NCBI RefSeq assembly: GCF_030704535.1
Contig: NC_081819.1
Coordinates: 21,920,001-21,984,000 of the forward strand
Length of the DNA: 64,000 nt
From: Vitis vinifera
Lineage: Eukaryota > Streptophyta > Magnoliopsida > Vitales > Vitaceae
Direction: 5' to 3'
The notes below the pieces were generated by a model that saw only the letters and a list, made by a program, of their open reading frames with translations, had not been told where the DNA came from and made no database searches. A program made the position numbers and the translations under genes. Of this stretch, positions 35,192 to 48,000 are shown piece after piece; within the stretch, counting starts at the first letter, position 1, and each line of letters starts with the position of its first letter.

Positions 35192-38100
35192 TTTGTTCGA
35201 TGAAATATGCTTTTTATAGTTTGATACAATGTATTAGGTCATAAAGTTTCATGTTTAACCTATGATGGGTATGAAAATGAAAGAAAGTAATAATTTGTAC
35301 TATAACTAACATTGTAGCTATTATTTATTTTGTCGGTCACTTGTCACTATATTCTATATTCAAACCATGGTAGTTAGTAATTATTCTTAGTCATTCAAGC
35401 TAAAAAGTATGAAAACATTAACATCCACCTAATCACCCACTTTGCTTCACATTTCATTTGTACATTTGATGTCAATCCAAGTGAGTTGAGCTTCCATCAC
35501 ATGCATCATCTTCATTAAGATCACCATCAACATCATCATTAATTTAATTTTTAATAAAAATTTTAATTCTAATAATGTACTATGAAAAAAAAGGTAAAAA
35601 CTATATTTATATATATATAATAAGAATTACTTTAGCACTTAAAACCATCATTTTGTTCATTCTAATAAATTGATAAAAATATAAATTAATTCATTAGCCG
35701 ATTTGATTCTTAATCCTTAATTAGTATACTTATAACTTTCTTTATTAAAATTTTAGAAATCAATCAAAAATAAAAATTAATGCTACTCAATAAAAAAGTT
35801 TTCTTTTTAGACTTAAATAATGTCTGATTTAAGTATATAATGGATCTACACCTGATAATAATAAAAGATTAATTTCATTCACACATTTAGAATTTAGTAT
35901 AAATATATTAAGTCATTAGTAGTTCATGTACAAAATTTATTTTTTAAAGAATAAAATTTAATTTTTAGATAATTTGTGAAACACGTTGATTTAAAATATT
36001 TTTAGCCTAAGTTTTTAAAAATAAATTTTATAAATGAAATAAAATGATAAGGATACCAACCAATAAAATTTCAAATCAAATTACATGTATTTACACCAAA
36101 ATTTTGAAATTAGCCCAACAATAAAACTCCTCCCCCATGTGGTACAAGAAGGTAAATTTAAAATATTAAAAATATTTAATTATTAAATTATTAAATTTCA
36201 TACATGTCCCAGACTCCCATATACCATTAAACAAAGGAAAAGTTGACACAAATTTCAAAATAGAGGAATAAAGAAAAAGGTATGATGTTAGGCTGAAAAG
36301 TAGCACCCAAAAACCATGTAATAGAAAGGGGGACCCAAAGGAGGGTGGGACCAGGGAGAGAGTGAGTGAAGGACAAGGAGAGATTCTCCATGGAAGAGGA
36401 GGATTGAAATTTGAAGACTACTGAAGAGGAGAAGAGGGGAAGCACATATTGATATATAGTATATATAGTCGGTGGTGAGAACCCCAGCCAACCAACAAAG
36501 AATAATGGGGGAGGGGTGGTCAGTGGTGGTGGGCTTTTGGCTCATGTAGGTGGTGGGAAGTGGTGCACCCATCGCCCATAGGGCTCAACACCCTATGCCC
36601 ACTTCCTTTTCTTCTGCCTGCCCACCTCTCAACACCCTTGGCCCCAACTGCTTCCCACCCCACATCACTGTACTCCCACTGTACTCCTACCCTCCTCTCT
36701 CTTCCTCACTCTCCACCATTCATCCTTGCAGCTTGCTAGCCTCTTCCCCCCCCCTTACTGTATTTTTGAAAATGGTGGGGCATATTCTACTTTCAATGAT
36801 TGTAGACTCTATGAACAACTTCATATAATTTAATGATTTGGTTCATTAACTACAAACATTACCCATCTTATCAAAAGAAATTATATAAAGCCTCTTCATT
36901 CCAAGGATTAGAATAAGGAATAATAATGTCGAGGATTAAACTCCCATCCCAATGTTAATTTATTAATTTCTTACTTTCCAAGAGCAATATTATTGTTTTC
37001 TTGAGAATCCCTCCTTCACTAAGATGCTTTCAAGACTTCAATTTATAATTCGACTTTAATATCAATCGTTTATCTATAATTAATCCAACTCTAATATTAC
37101 TGGTTGATTTTAGGGTTTTTATTTTTTTTATTTATCATTATGAGGTTTATAGTAAAAATTTATAAACATGCTAAGATTATGAATTTATAATTCAACTTTA
37201 ATATCACTAATTGATTTATAATTTGATTCTAATATCATTTATTGATCTTTGATTTTTTATTTCGAGGTTTATACTACGAATTTATACATATACTGAGGGT
37301 CGTATTGTAAGTCGATATCGGTCGAAAGAGCCATATTGTTATATATCTAATGGACTTCATATTTAAGTATATTTAAAATATAGTTTAATAAAACTTTTTA
37401 AAGTTAAAAATAGTTTAAAGTAATGAAAATTTTTAGCACACTAAATTAGTATCTAACCAACATGCAAATTCAGTCATTGAAAGTATATGATAAAATTTAA
37501 ATCATTAGATAAACATATAAGTAGTGTCACTGATGTGAAAAAGAATACGATAATATAGTTAAAAAGAGTATGATGTGATCGATGTAAAAGTTATCAATCT
37601 ACACTATGAATAATTGGTTAATATTAATATTATTAAACTTTAATATTCTAACAAGGCACTTTGGAATAGATCTATTGGAATCCCATATAATAATAATAAT
37701 AATGAATCAATGATAATATAGTGGTTCACATGCATTCAAATTATTACCTTTCAAAAACACAATGGCACTCATAGACTAAACTCCATTATTGATTGGGTAC
37801 AAAAACTTTGTACTTAGACCCACCAATGGGATCAGATAAGTTTGGTGATGAGTACACATTCATAGACACCCTTTATGAAAAGAAATCAAAAGGAAAAAAA
37901 TATTAAAAAAATGGTGATTAGGAAAATTAAAGAAAAGAAAAGAAAAGAAAAGAAAATTTGTTAGTGTTGTTTGAATGTGGTTGACAAGGGTCCCAAGGCA
38001 TAAACCCATGTTTGATCTTGGTCTCCTTCCTCACAATGTCTCATGCATGCACACCCACAGAGCTTGATGAACACAAATCTTATCTTGGATAGAATGTGGG

Positions 38101-38520
38101 CTTATGCTCTTTGACTCCTTGTTTGGATTTTGTAATGGGTGCTTTTGGGGTCTTCATCAACCCCTTTCCATCAATGTTTCCTTTTTCTTTAATTTAATGT
38201 TATTTTTTGTGATTTTGGACGTAACATGTTTCTCTTTTCCATCCATTCAATTTTATTAATATTTTTACTTCTCAAATACCATATTATTTATTTATTTATT
38301 TATTGAAATTTGATAACCATTATTGGATTTGGAGATTAATGTAACTCATTTTTGAACGAAGGTTTTTTTTTTAATTTCTATTTATCCAAAAAATTAAAGA
38401 CACTGTGGATATGTCTTTTGTTCATTTTCAAGAAAAAAAAAATTACTAAAATCTCATCTTTATGTTTATTTTTTTTGTTAAAGTATTTTCCATCTCTCTC
38501 TTTTTTTTTTTTTTTCCTTT
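35192..38520. other. Intergenic DNA, no gene recognised
   Basis: Mostly AT-rich. The stretch 36230-36780 is unusually C/G-rich for this region and can form an imperfect hairpin (see findings), but open frames there show no known motif. A degenerate ~145-bp tandem duplication occupies 37040-37300. An (AAT)n run lies at 37687-37703 and (AAAAG)n at 37931-37957. Confidence 0.35.
37040..37300. repeat. Degenerate two-copy tandem duplication
   Basis: The segments 37040-37178 and 37184-37297 share, in order, atttataattc-actttaat, ctctaatat/ttctaatat, tgaggttta/cgaggttta and atttata-acat--t. Confidence 0.5.
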
Positions 38521-38749
38521 CAAATTTAAGAGTTTTGAATTCCATTTCAATTTTGAAAATTTTAAAGTTATGTTTGATTCTTAAAAATTTTGAAGAAAAA
38601 TGTAATGGAAAGAAAATAAAGAGAAAAAAAATATTTAATTTCAAATCTAAAAGTTTTGGTTTCCATTTGAATCTTGAAAATTTTAAGGTTATGTTTGGTT
38701 TCAGAAAATTTGAGGGAAAATGCAATATAAAGAAAATAAAGAGAAAAAC
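38521..38749. repeat. Two-copy 121-bp tandem duplication containing a MITE end
   Basis: Units 38521-38641 and 38642-38749 align throughout: caaat-taa-agttttg, ttccattt-aat-ttgaaaa, ttttaa-gttatgtttg-tt, and aagaaaataaagagaaaaa. The second unit runs directly into the MITE-like copy at 38687, so the duplication has copied the element's terminus. Confidence 0.7.
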
Positions 38750-39006
38750 TAGAAAGAGAAAAACTAGAAAGAAAAAAAAAAGTAAAAAAAAATAAAAAAT
38801 AGATTTAAAGTTAAAAAATCATTTTACATGTTATTTCAACTTATTTTATTTATTTTAATTTTTAAATATAAAATTTAAATAATTTTAAAATATATAAGTT
38901 TATAACTAATTTTAATTATATTTGAGATTTTTTATAATACAATCAAATAGAAGAAAATAATATTCTTTAACATTTTTTTCTTAATATTTTATGAATAAAA
39001 TATAAC
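38687..39006. mobile_element. MITE-like element (copy 3, inverted relative to copies 1 and 2)
   Basis: The left end ggttatgtttggtttca matches the reverse complement of the right ends of the other two copies, including the adjoining gggaaaatgcaat. The right end is gaataaaatataac. Length 320 bp, as for the other copies. Confidence 0.5.
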
Positions 39007-41589
39007 TTAAAAGGAAATTGAAGGAAGAGAATAATGAAAGAAAAAATAGTAAAAAATAATTTTAATGTTTGATTTTTTATATAGGATTATTCCTGAAATT
39101 TATTTTTTATGTGTACCAAAATAAGAATTTAAAAATACATAAATTTAAATAATTTTGATAAGAAACAAACCAAGATAATTTCACCTCCTCACCCACTTTT
39201 GATTTTTATTTTTTATTTTTTTTTATCCAACACTTTCTGATTCAATTGTATTCTTGATAAATAATATGGTCTTGTACTCTCCACTATTTTCAGCCCATGG
39301 TTCACATCTTGTACGTATGGTTTAATTTAAAAACAAAAAAACAAAACCCCATTACAAAAATCAGCTCCATTCCCATGAAAAAAAGAAATATATATTAAAA
39401 TATTAAATGCCCATCAATTTCAGCCAATAAATAAATCCCACCAAGAATTGGTTGATTCAACATATCCCTTTAAAGATTTGGAGGTTTTGAATCTTGTGGA
39501 GGAAAAGAGGCACAAGGGGGAAGAGCAGCTGTCTGTGCTTTTGGGCAGAGCAGACCCCCACTTGAGAAAAGCTAAGTGGGTGAGATTTGTATGTCAAACT
39601 GTGATGATAATCACTAGACATTAGCCCCCCACCCCACTGTTTTGTGGGTCATCAACCCATATGGGATGTTCTCATTTTTTCCATTGCTTTTTCTATCACT
39701 CCTATTGCAGGGAATATCCATTAGACTTGGCCCTCTTCCTATTCCATCTCTTGTCATTCCCATTATTTTAACATTGTTTTGGTCATGGACATTGGTTTTT
39801 CCATCATTTTTACTTGGTGCTTTGTTGTCAAACTTTTTCTAATATCAAGGAAAATGCCAAGCAACCTAGTGGTCTTTACAAAATTTCAAATTCGAATCAT
39901 TCAATATGTCTCATAGATTTTTATACAAATAAATGAAATTAAGGTAAAATGATGACGTCTTGTTTATTATTATAAAAAAATGCATTTTTTTTATTGTAGA
40001 TAAACGCTTAAATTAATATTTGATTTTGTACTATGAATGGGTTGATTGTCAATATAAGTATTAAAGTTTTAAAAATGATGACATGGGTAATCTAGTTAGA
40101 TCCCTCACAACTTGTACTTTGAAAATTTGGTTCTATGTTAAGTTAGGTTGGAAAAAATAAGAAGGAAGATCGTTAGTGGAAAATTTCTGTCATGTTTAAA
40201 AAGTATTTTCAAAATTGGACTTTTTTCTATTTAAAATAAAAAAAATAGTATTTTAGCTCAAAATATACATTTGACGAACTTTGAACAATAATAATTTTTG
40301 AGAATAAGTTATTTTTTAAAAAGAATTTGGAAGTGTTTTTAATTGTTATTTTATAATATTGCGTAGTAATTGAAAAAATAAAAAATATTTGATGAATAAA
40401 ATATTGCAAATAAGTATTCATTACCCATACCGAGAATAAGTTGATATAATTGTTTTTATATTTAAGTTTTATTCAGGCTTATTAAGGGGTGAATGAAGAA
40501 TCCACAATTTTATATTTTTTAAATAGATATATTTTTCTTACGTAAATATTATCAATTTTCATGTACATATTTACTCATATATCGAATAATTTTTTATATT
40601 TTGATTTCCTTGATTCTAATATAGACATTTTATTCTAAATGTTTTACCTTTACAAGTTTTCTCATTGGGATTGATTCTATGAGAACTTTAAAACGATTAT
40701 TGGTTGATGATCTAGTATGGCAGGTATACGAGTATACCATTAGAATTAGTCCATATCAATGGTGGAGTGAAAAGTTATTGTGATTCATCTGCCAATCATG
40801 AGAATTGACTTATGAATCTAACTTTTTTTTTTTTTTTAAAGAATAAAAACCGTCGACTCATGGAGTTATAGGGAATGAGATTGACATAAAATGGTAAATT
40901 CTTGCCATAATTATTATGCCTCCAAACTTGACAGTTTTGTGATCATCCCCTAGCTATCCAATGGATAAACGTTAATACCCGTTTTGATTGTTTATTTATT
41001 TATTAGTTCTAAGTTCTAACAACAAAAATAAATATTTAATTCCGTAATTTTTTGAGTTCTACCATATACACTAGTTAATATTTTTGAACCCATATGACAT
41101 TTGGATGAATTTGAACATCCAGTTTCAATATTCAATTGAATTTAGGTTGAGTTTTTTCACCTTAAGCTCAATTTGGGTTGGTTTTAAATCACTCGAGCTT
41201 AGCTTGAATCGCATTTAATAATTTTATAAATTTTGTAATGAATATTATTCATGTAACAATATTTGTTATCCTTTTAGATTTTTAAGAAATAAAAAAATCA
41301 ACTTATAATTGCATTATATGCTATAGTTTTATTTATTTTATTTTTTTAGAAAGATATATTAATTTATATATTTTTGTGGTTATTACCGTACAACCCTCCA
41401 CCAACCTATTCATATGAATCTAATCCAACTAATCGGACATATCCGAACTCAACACTAAATTAGGAAAGAGAAGTTGGATTGGATTTGTGTTGAGTTCTTT
41501 GAATTGATTGTTTTTTAATCTAAATTGTGTTTAGATTAGCCATCAATTTCCCCAAACCCGCTCGAGTTGCAGCCTTACTGGATGCATAT
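39007..41589. other. Intergenic DNA, no gene recognised
   Basis: AT-rich apart from a balanced segment at 39480-39640 containing a small hairpin, ccccacttgaga against taagtggg. The remainder has short low-complexity runs (for example poly-T at 40824-40836). No coding signal. Confidence 0.35.
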
Positions 41590-41815
41590 CAAGGGCCCAA
41601 TTGTAGGGAGTTAAGCCCAAACAACAAAAAACCCCCAAAAGGTATTGTAGATTATAGTTTGAACAGCGGAAGAAGCCCAAAACGAGCAATTCTATTTCTA
41701 TCTTTTATTGATGGGCTTCAAACGAGGCCCATAAGCCCACTTGCGATCCCCTTCTGGGCCGTTAGTGGCCTAGATGAACACTTTCCATTGGGCCTCAGAA
41801 GGGTTTGGGCCCATG
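41590..41815 (+). promoter_or_regulatory. GGCCCA/AGCCCA (Site II-type) cluster in the RIC1 promoter
   Basis: About nine copies of the core GCCCA in either orientation occur within 225 bp: near 41594, 41614, 41674, 41712, 41727, 41734, 41755, 41788 and 41806. The cluster ends 235 bp before the RIC1 ATG. Site II elements bind TCP factors and are typical of promoters active in dividing cells. The motif density is seen directly. The regulatory role is inferred. Confidence 0.6.
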
Positions 41816-42047
41816 AGCTGCAGGATATGGACTGATCCGTACAAGAATTTTCCTTTTGTCCATGTCACGATCCCAAACGGACCCTACGATGGTCAGATCC
41901 ACCACCTGGGACTGAATCGACTGATTCGATCCATTCCATTTCTCGGAAATGCCTCTTCTTTCTTTACAAACCCTAACTCACTTCTGATCCAATCTCTCCC
42001 TCTAGATCTAAACTGTCGCGGTGATACAAATCCAAGATTGGAGCAAG

Positions 42048-45000
42048 ATGTATATGGCGTATGGATGGCCTCAGGTCATCCCTCTCGAGCAAGCCCTGTG
42101 CCCTACATCCGAGCAGATCGTATACCTCAAACTAGTGAATCGCTTGTTGCTTGTTGTGGCTCCCTCTCATCTCGAGCTCTGGAGCTGTTCTCAGGTCCAC
42201 TTTGGTTTCTAGCTGGTTGTGAATTGTGTGATTTTTTGTTGCTTCTGAGTGCATTTTCGGAATTGAGGTTGTTTGTGTTTTGGATCAGCATAAAGTGAGA
42301 TTGGGAAAGTACAAGAGGGATGCGGATTCGATTCAGCGGGAGGGTGAGAATATGAAGGCTGTGTGGAGTCCTGATGCCAAATTGATTGCAGTTCTCGTAA
42401 GTTTGGAGTCAAACTCAATTCAATTCAACTCCGCAATTCTTATTGTTTTTGTGTTGATATTTTTGTATATATCGAATTTATATATGCCAAGCGAGATATT
42501 CTTTGCATTCGATGCTGTCGATATTTTGGTATGCCTGGACTCTGGAAAGGATTCGTGTATGACAATACTATGTTGTGATTCAAACCCCCCCTCCCCCTTT
42601 TTTTTTTTTTTTTTTTTTTGTGTTGAATAGTATTTATGTATGACAATATAATGTTGGACATTTTCTTTCTAAATAAAAAGAGAATTGTCTTGTTGTGTCA
42701 ATTGGAAGGAGAAGTCAGCTTGTGTTACATTGCTTTGCAGCAGTGTATTCAGTAACATTGGAAGCGGAAATGGAAGTGAATATAATTTAATAGGTCATTA
42801 TTACTTTGTTATTGTGACTGCCATTTTATACACTCGAAATAGCAATTTTATTTTTCTCTACCTAATAGAATTGAACAAAAAACCCTGGAAATGTGGCAGA
42901 AAAAATGAAGCAGAAAAAAGGGATCTACTCTCTTTGACATCAAAAGTGTTCTGTTCCTACTTTAGTGTTTTGTTTTACTAGTTTGTTCTGTTTCCATCTT
43001 TTCCTCATATCACAAAATTGTAGATTTGAAATGGATAGGCCATCCAAACCTGTTGCATCTCACAGAACTTTTTCTTTCCTATGCATATAGCTTTAACAAT
43101 CAATTTAGACGTATCACATTGCTTGCCTTTTTCTTTTTATTGCAGACATCTTCGTTTTTCCTTCACATTTTTAAGGTTCAGTTCATGGAAAAAAAAATAC
43201 AAATTGGAGGGAAGCAGCCATCTGGCTTGTTTCTTGCAACTATTTCTCTACTTCTCAGTGAGCAGGTGCCCTTTGCAAAAAAGGACTTGACAGTGTAAGC
43301 ATCCTTGCTGACTATAATTCAATGATTTAAAGTTAGTTCCAATCTGAGCTCAAGTTTTTCTCTAAACTGGGAGATTACTTTAGGAGTTTAAGGAATGTGA
43401 TATACATAATTCTGGAATTGATGCAATAAAATGTGAACATTAGGAAGCTAAATAGAATATAATGCTTAAGAAATGAAACAAGTGGGAAATGGTTCTCACA
43501 ATCCATGTTACTGACATTGACAATTATGGGGTTTATCCTTTTGAGTTTGTGTATGAATTTTGTGTTGGGCAAGAACCTTTTTTATTTGATAGATAATGAA
43601 AATGCATTCTAAATAAAAGAGGGCATACACAATGTATACCCCAGCTTTATTACTACCGTGATTAAATCAAATGAGTTTTAGGAGTCTCAGGGTTCTAGTG
43701 TTTAAAGTTTGGGCAGACTTGCTTCTGAAAATCAATGAATGAAAAACACAGATTTTTCCAGCATTTCATGGTTTCTTGTTTGAGTGATGCAGACAGATAC
43801 TAGGTGTGAAGCCCTAAGGTTTCTAGGAGTGATTCCTAGACTCCTTCTAGTGTGATACTAGTCATCCATCCATCATTTTTCTTTCACTTTCCTCTACTGC
43901 ATCAAATTCTACTTTAATGTATTTAGCACAGGGTTTCTTGAAGTTTACTTATTGATTTGTTTTGTTTTATTTTTTGGCCAGGAGCAATATTGTGAGTGAT
44001 AACAAACATATGCTCCTTGGACTCTCAGATGGATCTTTATATACTATTTCCTGGAAAGGGGAGGTAATGCGAATTTGATTGGTAGTGGAAAGTCTCAATA
44101 GCTCTTTCCTTTTTTTTTATTTTTTATTTAAAAAAAAAAAAAAAAATCGATGTAGGGCAGCATCTCTCTCTCTCTCTTTTTTTTTAGTATTGATGCTGAA
44201 CTAATTTTTTAGACCACATGTTATTTTTCTCCGGTTTGTTCATTTTCTTCATGTTGTCGTTATTGTTTCATACAGTTTTGTGGGGCCTTTGAACTTGATT
44301 CCCCTATGCATGACAGCAATAAAGTTTCTGAATTATCACATTCTCTAGACAATGGTGTTTCTTCAAGAGGGGCTCCAGGAGTAGTTTCTACATCCACTCA
44401 TAATACATCCCAACAATCTGCTGTTATTCAGCTGGAGCTTTCCCTACTATTGAGGTTATTGTTTGTTCTTTACTCTGATGGGCAATTGGTGTTATGTTCT
44501 GTAAGTAAGAAGGGCTTAAAACAAGCCGAATTAATCAAAGCGGAAATGAGGTTGGGTTCTGGTGATTCTGTATGTGCTTCAATAGCTTCAGAGCAGCAAA
44601 TCCTGGCTGTAGGTACCAGAAGAGGTGTTGTTGAGCTATATGACCTTGCTGAATCTGCATCACTTATTCGGACTGTATCATTGTATGATTGGGGGTAAGT
44701 TTTGCAAATTATTGGCAAAATCAGGAAATCATGTCATAGTTGATGGTTATAAGATTTGCAATTAGTTCAAATTACATAAATGTTCCTTCACAAATTTTTG
44801 TAAATTGCACTACCCTCTCCTAAGGTTTCTGAAATGACACTCCTTTTCTTCTTATTCTATTGTAATTAACAATCTTCTCCTTTACCCTCAGTAATGAAAA
44901 GCATTATTACTTTCAGATAAGGGTCATGACCATATCTGATAAGGGTAGTGTTCTGAAATAAGTTTTTTGATGGTTATCTGCTTGGATGAGGGTCATGACC

Positions 45001-48000
45001 ATATAAATAATTTGGATAGTAAAATGGTATTGGACCATTTAATCTTCCATGTTATTTTTAGAAAAAAAGTGGTAAAAGAAAGTCTTTAAAATTGGATGTG
45101 AAAGTTATGTGACCTAGCTTATGCATCGCTTAGAGGCGGGTGAATAGTTGTTTCAGCCCTATTCAATTAAATATTTTCAATTATTTAATTGTCTCAATTT
45201 TAAATTAGGGAAGCCCAAAGAACAATCAATATAAAACATGCAGGATTTTTACGTTGAAAACCATCCGCACAACATGTGGATGTAAAAATCATGTAGTTAG
45301 AGACCTCAAATCTCCAACCTACTATTTGAAAGCACAATACAAAGATTTACCTAACAGAAGCTATCGTTAAGTCTTACTCTCCAACACCTATAATGCACTT
45401 CATGTCTGCGACACAACACCACGTATGCTCTTGGTGGATCTATCCTCAATGCTTGAGGGGATGCATATTGCCTTCTCAACCCAATAGAAGCAAAAATGAA
45501 CTTCTTTGAGAGATTTGGGAAGGGGAAGTCAAATTCGGTTTTGTCAAATATTCGCATAAAAACCAAAAATGTTTTTAGCAGAGTAATTTTTAGGAAACAA
45601 TGTATAGTGGACTCAGATTAGGATTTCTAAAATAAAATTGGTTCAAACATGGAAATTAAATAAATTTGTGGAGATTTCATTCTTTGCGCTAGCGCTTGAG
45701 GAGATTTTTCAAATTCTTTTAAGAATTTAGCTTAATTTCAAAAGTTTGGTCCACACCATGCCTACCTAACACCAATTTGCCTTTCTTGGACCTTTCTATA
45801 CATAGTTGTGTCATCTTGATTGATCAAGCAACAACCTCAAGTTTTCAATAGAGAGTAAGACTAAATCTAGAAAGGTCCTAAGTCAGAATGAATGGAACAA
45901 AATTGCCAATGTTGAACTACATAGCCTAATGTACCAATAGGATGGTCATTTTATAGATCTGGTTGGCTACACTACATCTACTGTCCATTTGATGCTAAGG
46001 AGCCTGTGCTTTTGGTTTAAAGTTCAATTTTTTCTTCATGAGCATGCCAAAAACTGGTGGAACAATTTCCATTGTACATCAGAAATGGCTAGATGCATAT
46101 TGTCACTAAATGCTTTTTGTCTTGACTGTCTTTGTCTTGCTCCTGTCTTCTGTGCAGTTATTCAATGGACGATACTGGTCCGGTAAGTTGTATTGCATGG
46201 ACGCCTGATAATTCCGCTTTTGCTGTTGGATGGAAGTTAAGAGGGCTTACAGTTTGGTCTGTTTCTGGTTGTCGTTTGATGTCTACAATACGCCAAATGG
46301 GCTTAAGTTCAGTATCTTCTCCAGTTGTTAAGCCAAACCAAGATTGTAAATTTGAACCTATGATGGGTGGTACCTCACTGATGCAGTGGGATGAATATGG
46401 ATATAGGCTTTATGCTATTGAGGAAAGATGTATAGAGAGAATTGTTGCATTTTCTTTTGGTAAATGTTGCCTTAACAGAGGAGTTTCAGGCACGACTTAT
46501 GTCCGCCAAGTGATCTATGGTGAAGATCGTTTGCTTGTTGTGCAGTCGGAAGATACGGATGAACTTAAAATTTTTCACCTTAACCTTCCAGTTACGTGTT
46601 TAAATTATGTACTTGATAATTCGTTGTTTTTAGTCTCTATTTTATTAATGCTCCTAATATAGTTCTCTTTGGGCTAGGTTTCTTATATCTCCCAAAATTG
46701 GCCTGTTCAACATGTGGTGGCTAGCAAGGATGGGATGTACTTAGCAGTTGCTGGTCTCCATGGCTTAATCTTATACGATATTCGTCTGAAAAAATGGCGA
46801 ATGTTTGGAGATATTTCCCAGGAACAAAAGATCCAGTGCAATGGGTTGTTGTGGTTGGGAAAAATTGTTGTTGTCTGCAACTATGTTGATTCTTCTAACA
46901 CGTGAGAAATTTATTTGCATGTACATGTTCTGTTTAATTAGTACTTTGAAAAGTTTCCTAATTGAGAGATTTTGTGGACTAGTTTTGTTTGGAAAAAATT
47001 ATGTAAAGACGCAGTCTGAGTTGAGTTGTAAGGATGCAGTTTTAGTAGCGTCTATGGTTTTAATACAGAGGATTCTGTACCTTCTTTAGATTGATATGTT
47101 ATGTTTTACTTATTTAGTTCTATTACAGGTATGAATTGCTTTTCTATCCAAGATATCACCTTGATCAGAGCTCACTACTTGGTCGGAAAACCTTGCTTGC
47201 CAAGCCCATGGTGATGGATGTCTATCAGGATTATATACTTGTTACTTATCGCCCTTTTGATGTGCATATATTCCATGTGAAATTATCTGGTGAATTGACA
47301 CCTTCCAGGACTCCAGATTTGCAGGTAAAAAAAAAAAACTATCTAATTTTATGGGTGGTTGTGAATTTGCAAAGTTTCGAGTTGCATAATGAATCAGAGA
47401 ATTGTGATGGAACATTTATTCTTCATGCATTTTTAAGTGATAAAATGACAAACAGCTTTCTACAGTACGAGAGCTCTCTATCATGACTGCAAAGACCCAT
47501 CCTTCAGCGATGCGTTTTATCCCTGATCAGCTTCCAAGAGAGTACATCTCAAAGAATCACATTTCATCCTCATCAGATTTATTGGCCAGAGAGCCTGCCA
47601 GGTATGTTCTTATCCTTCAAAATGTTAAATAGAACTTTCTCACACAACATACTTCTGACTACCTGCATGCCTTGCCAGATGTTTGATATTGAGAGTGAAT
47701 GGGGAGCTTTCACTACTTGACCTGGATGATGGACGTGAAAGAGAGCTCACGGATTCTGTTGAATTATTTTGGGTTACCTGTGGTCAATCAGAGGAAAAAA
47801 CGAACCTAATTGAGGAAGTTTCATGGTTGGATTATGGCCATAGAGGAATGCAGGTAATAGACTGCTCTGGTCTATATCAGTTTTTGAAATACCAGTTTTT
47901 CTAGCTTTAAATTCTGCACCTCTCTATTAGCCTATTTCATTCTTACTTGTCTGATATAGATTATGGTTGGAAGCTTATCATTTCAGGTTTGGTATCCATC

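Noticed and set aside
38352..38795. 147-codon Lys/Phe-rich frame
   Set aside because: It reads through a tandem duplication and a MITE-like end. Its length comes from AT-rich sequence with few stops.
39850..39905. A-box/B-box-like pair (caacctagtgg and aaattcgaatc)
   Set aside because: The spacing is too short and the A box lacks its key G residues. Chance similarity is likely.
41527..42298. Long plus-strand frames just before RIC1
   Set aside because: They lie in the promoter and first exon of RIC1 in other frames. Their length comes from the GC-rich GGCCCA cluster.
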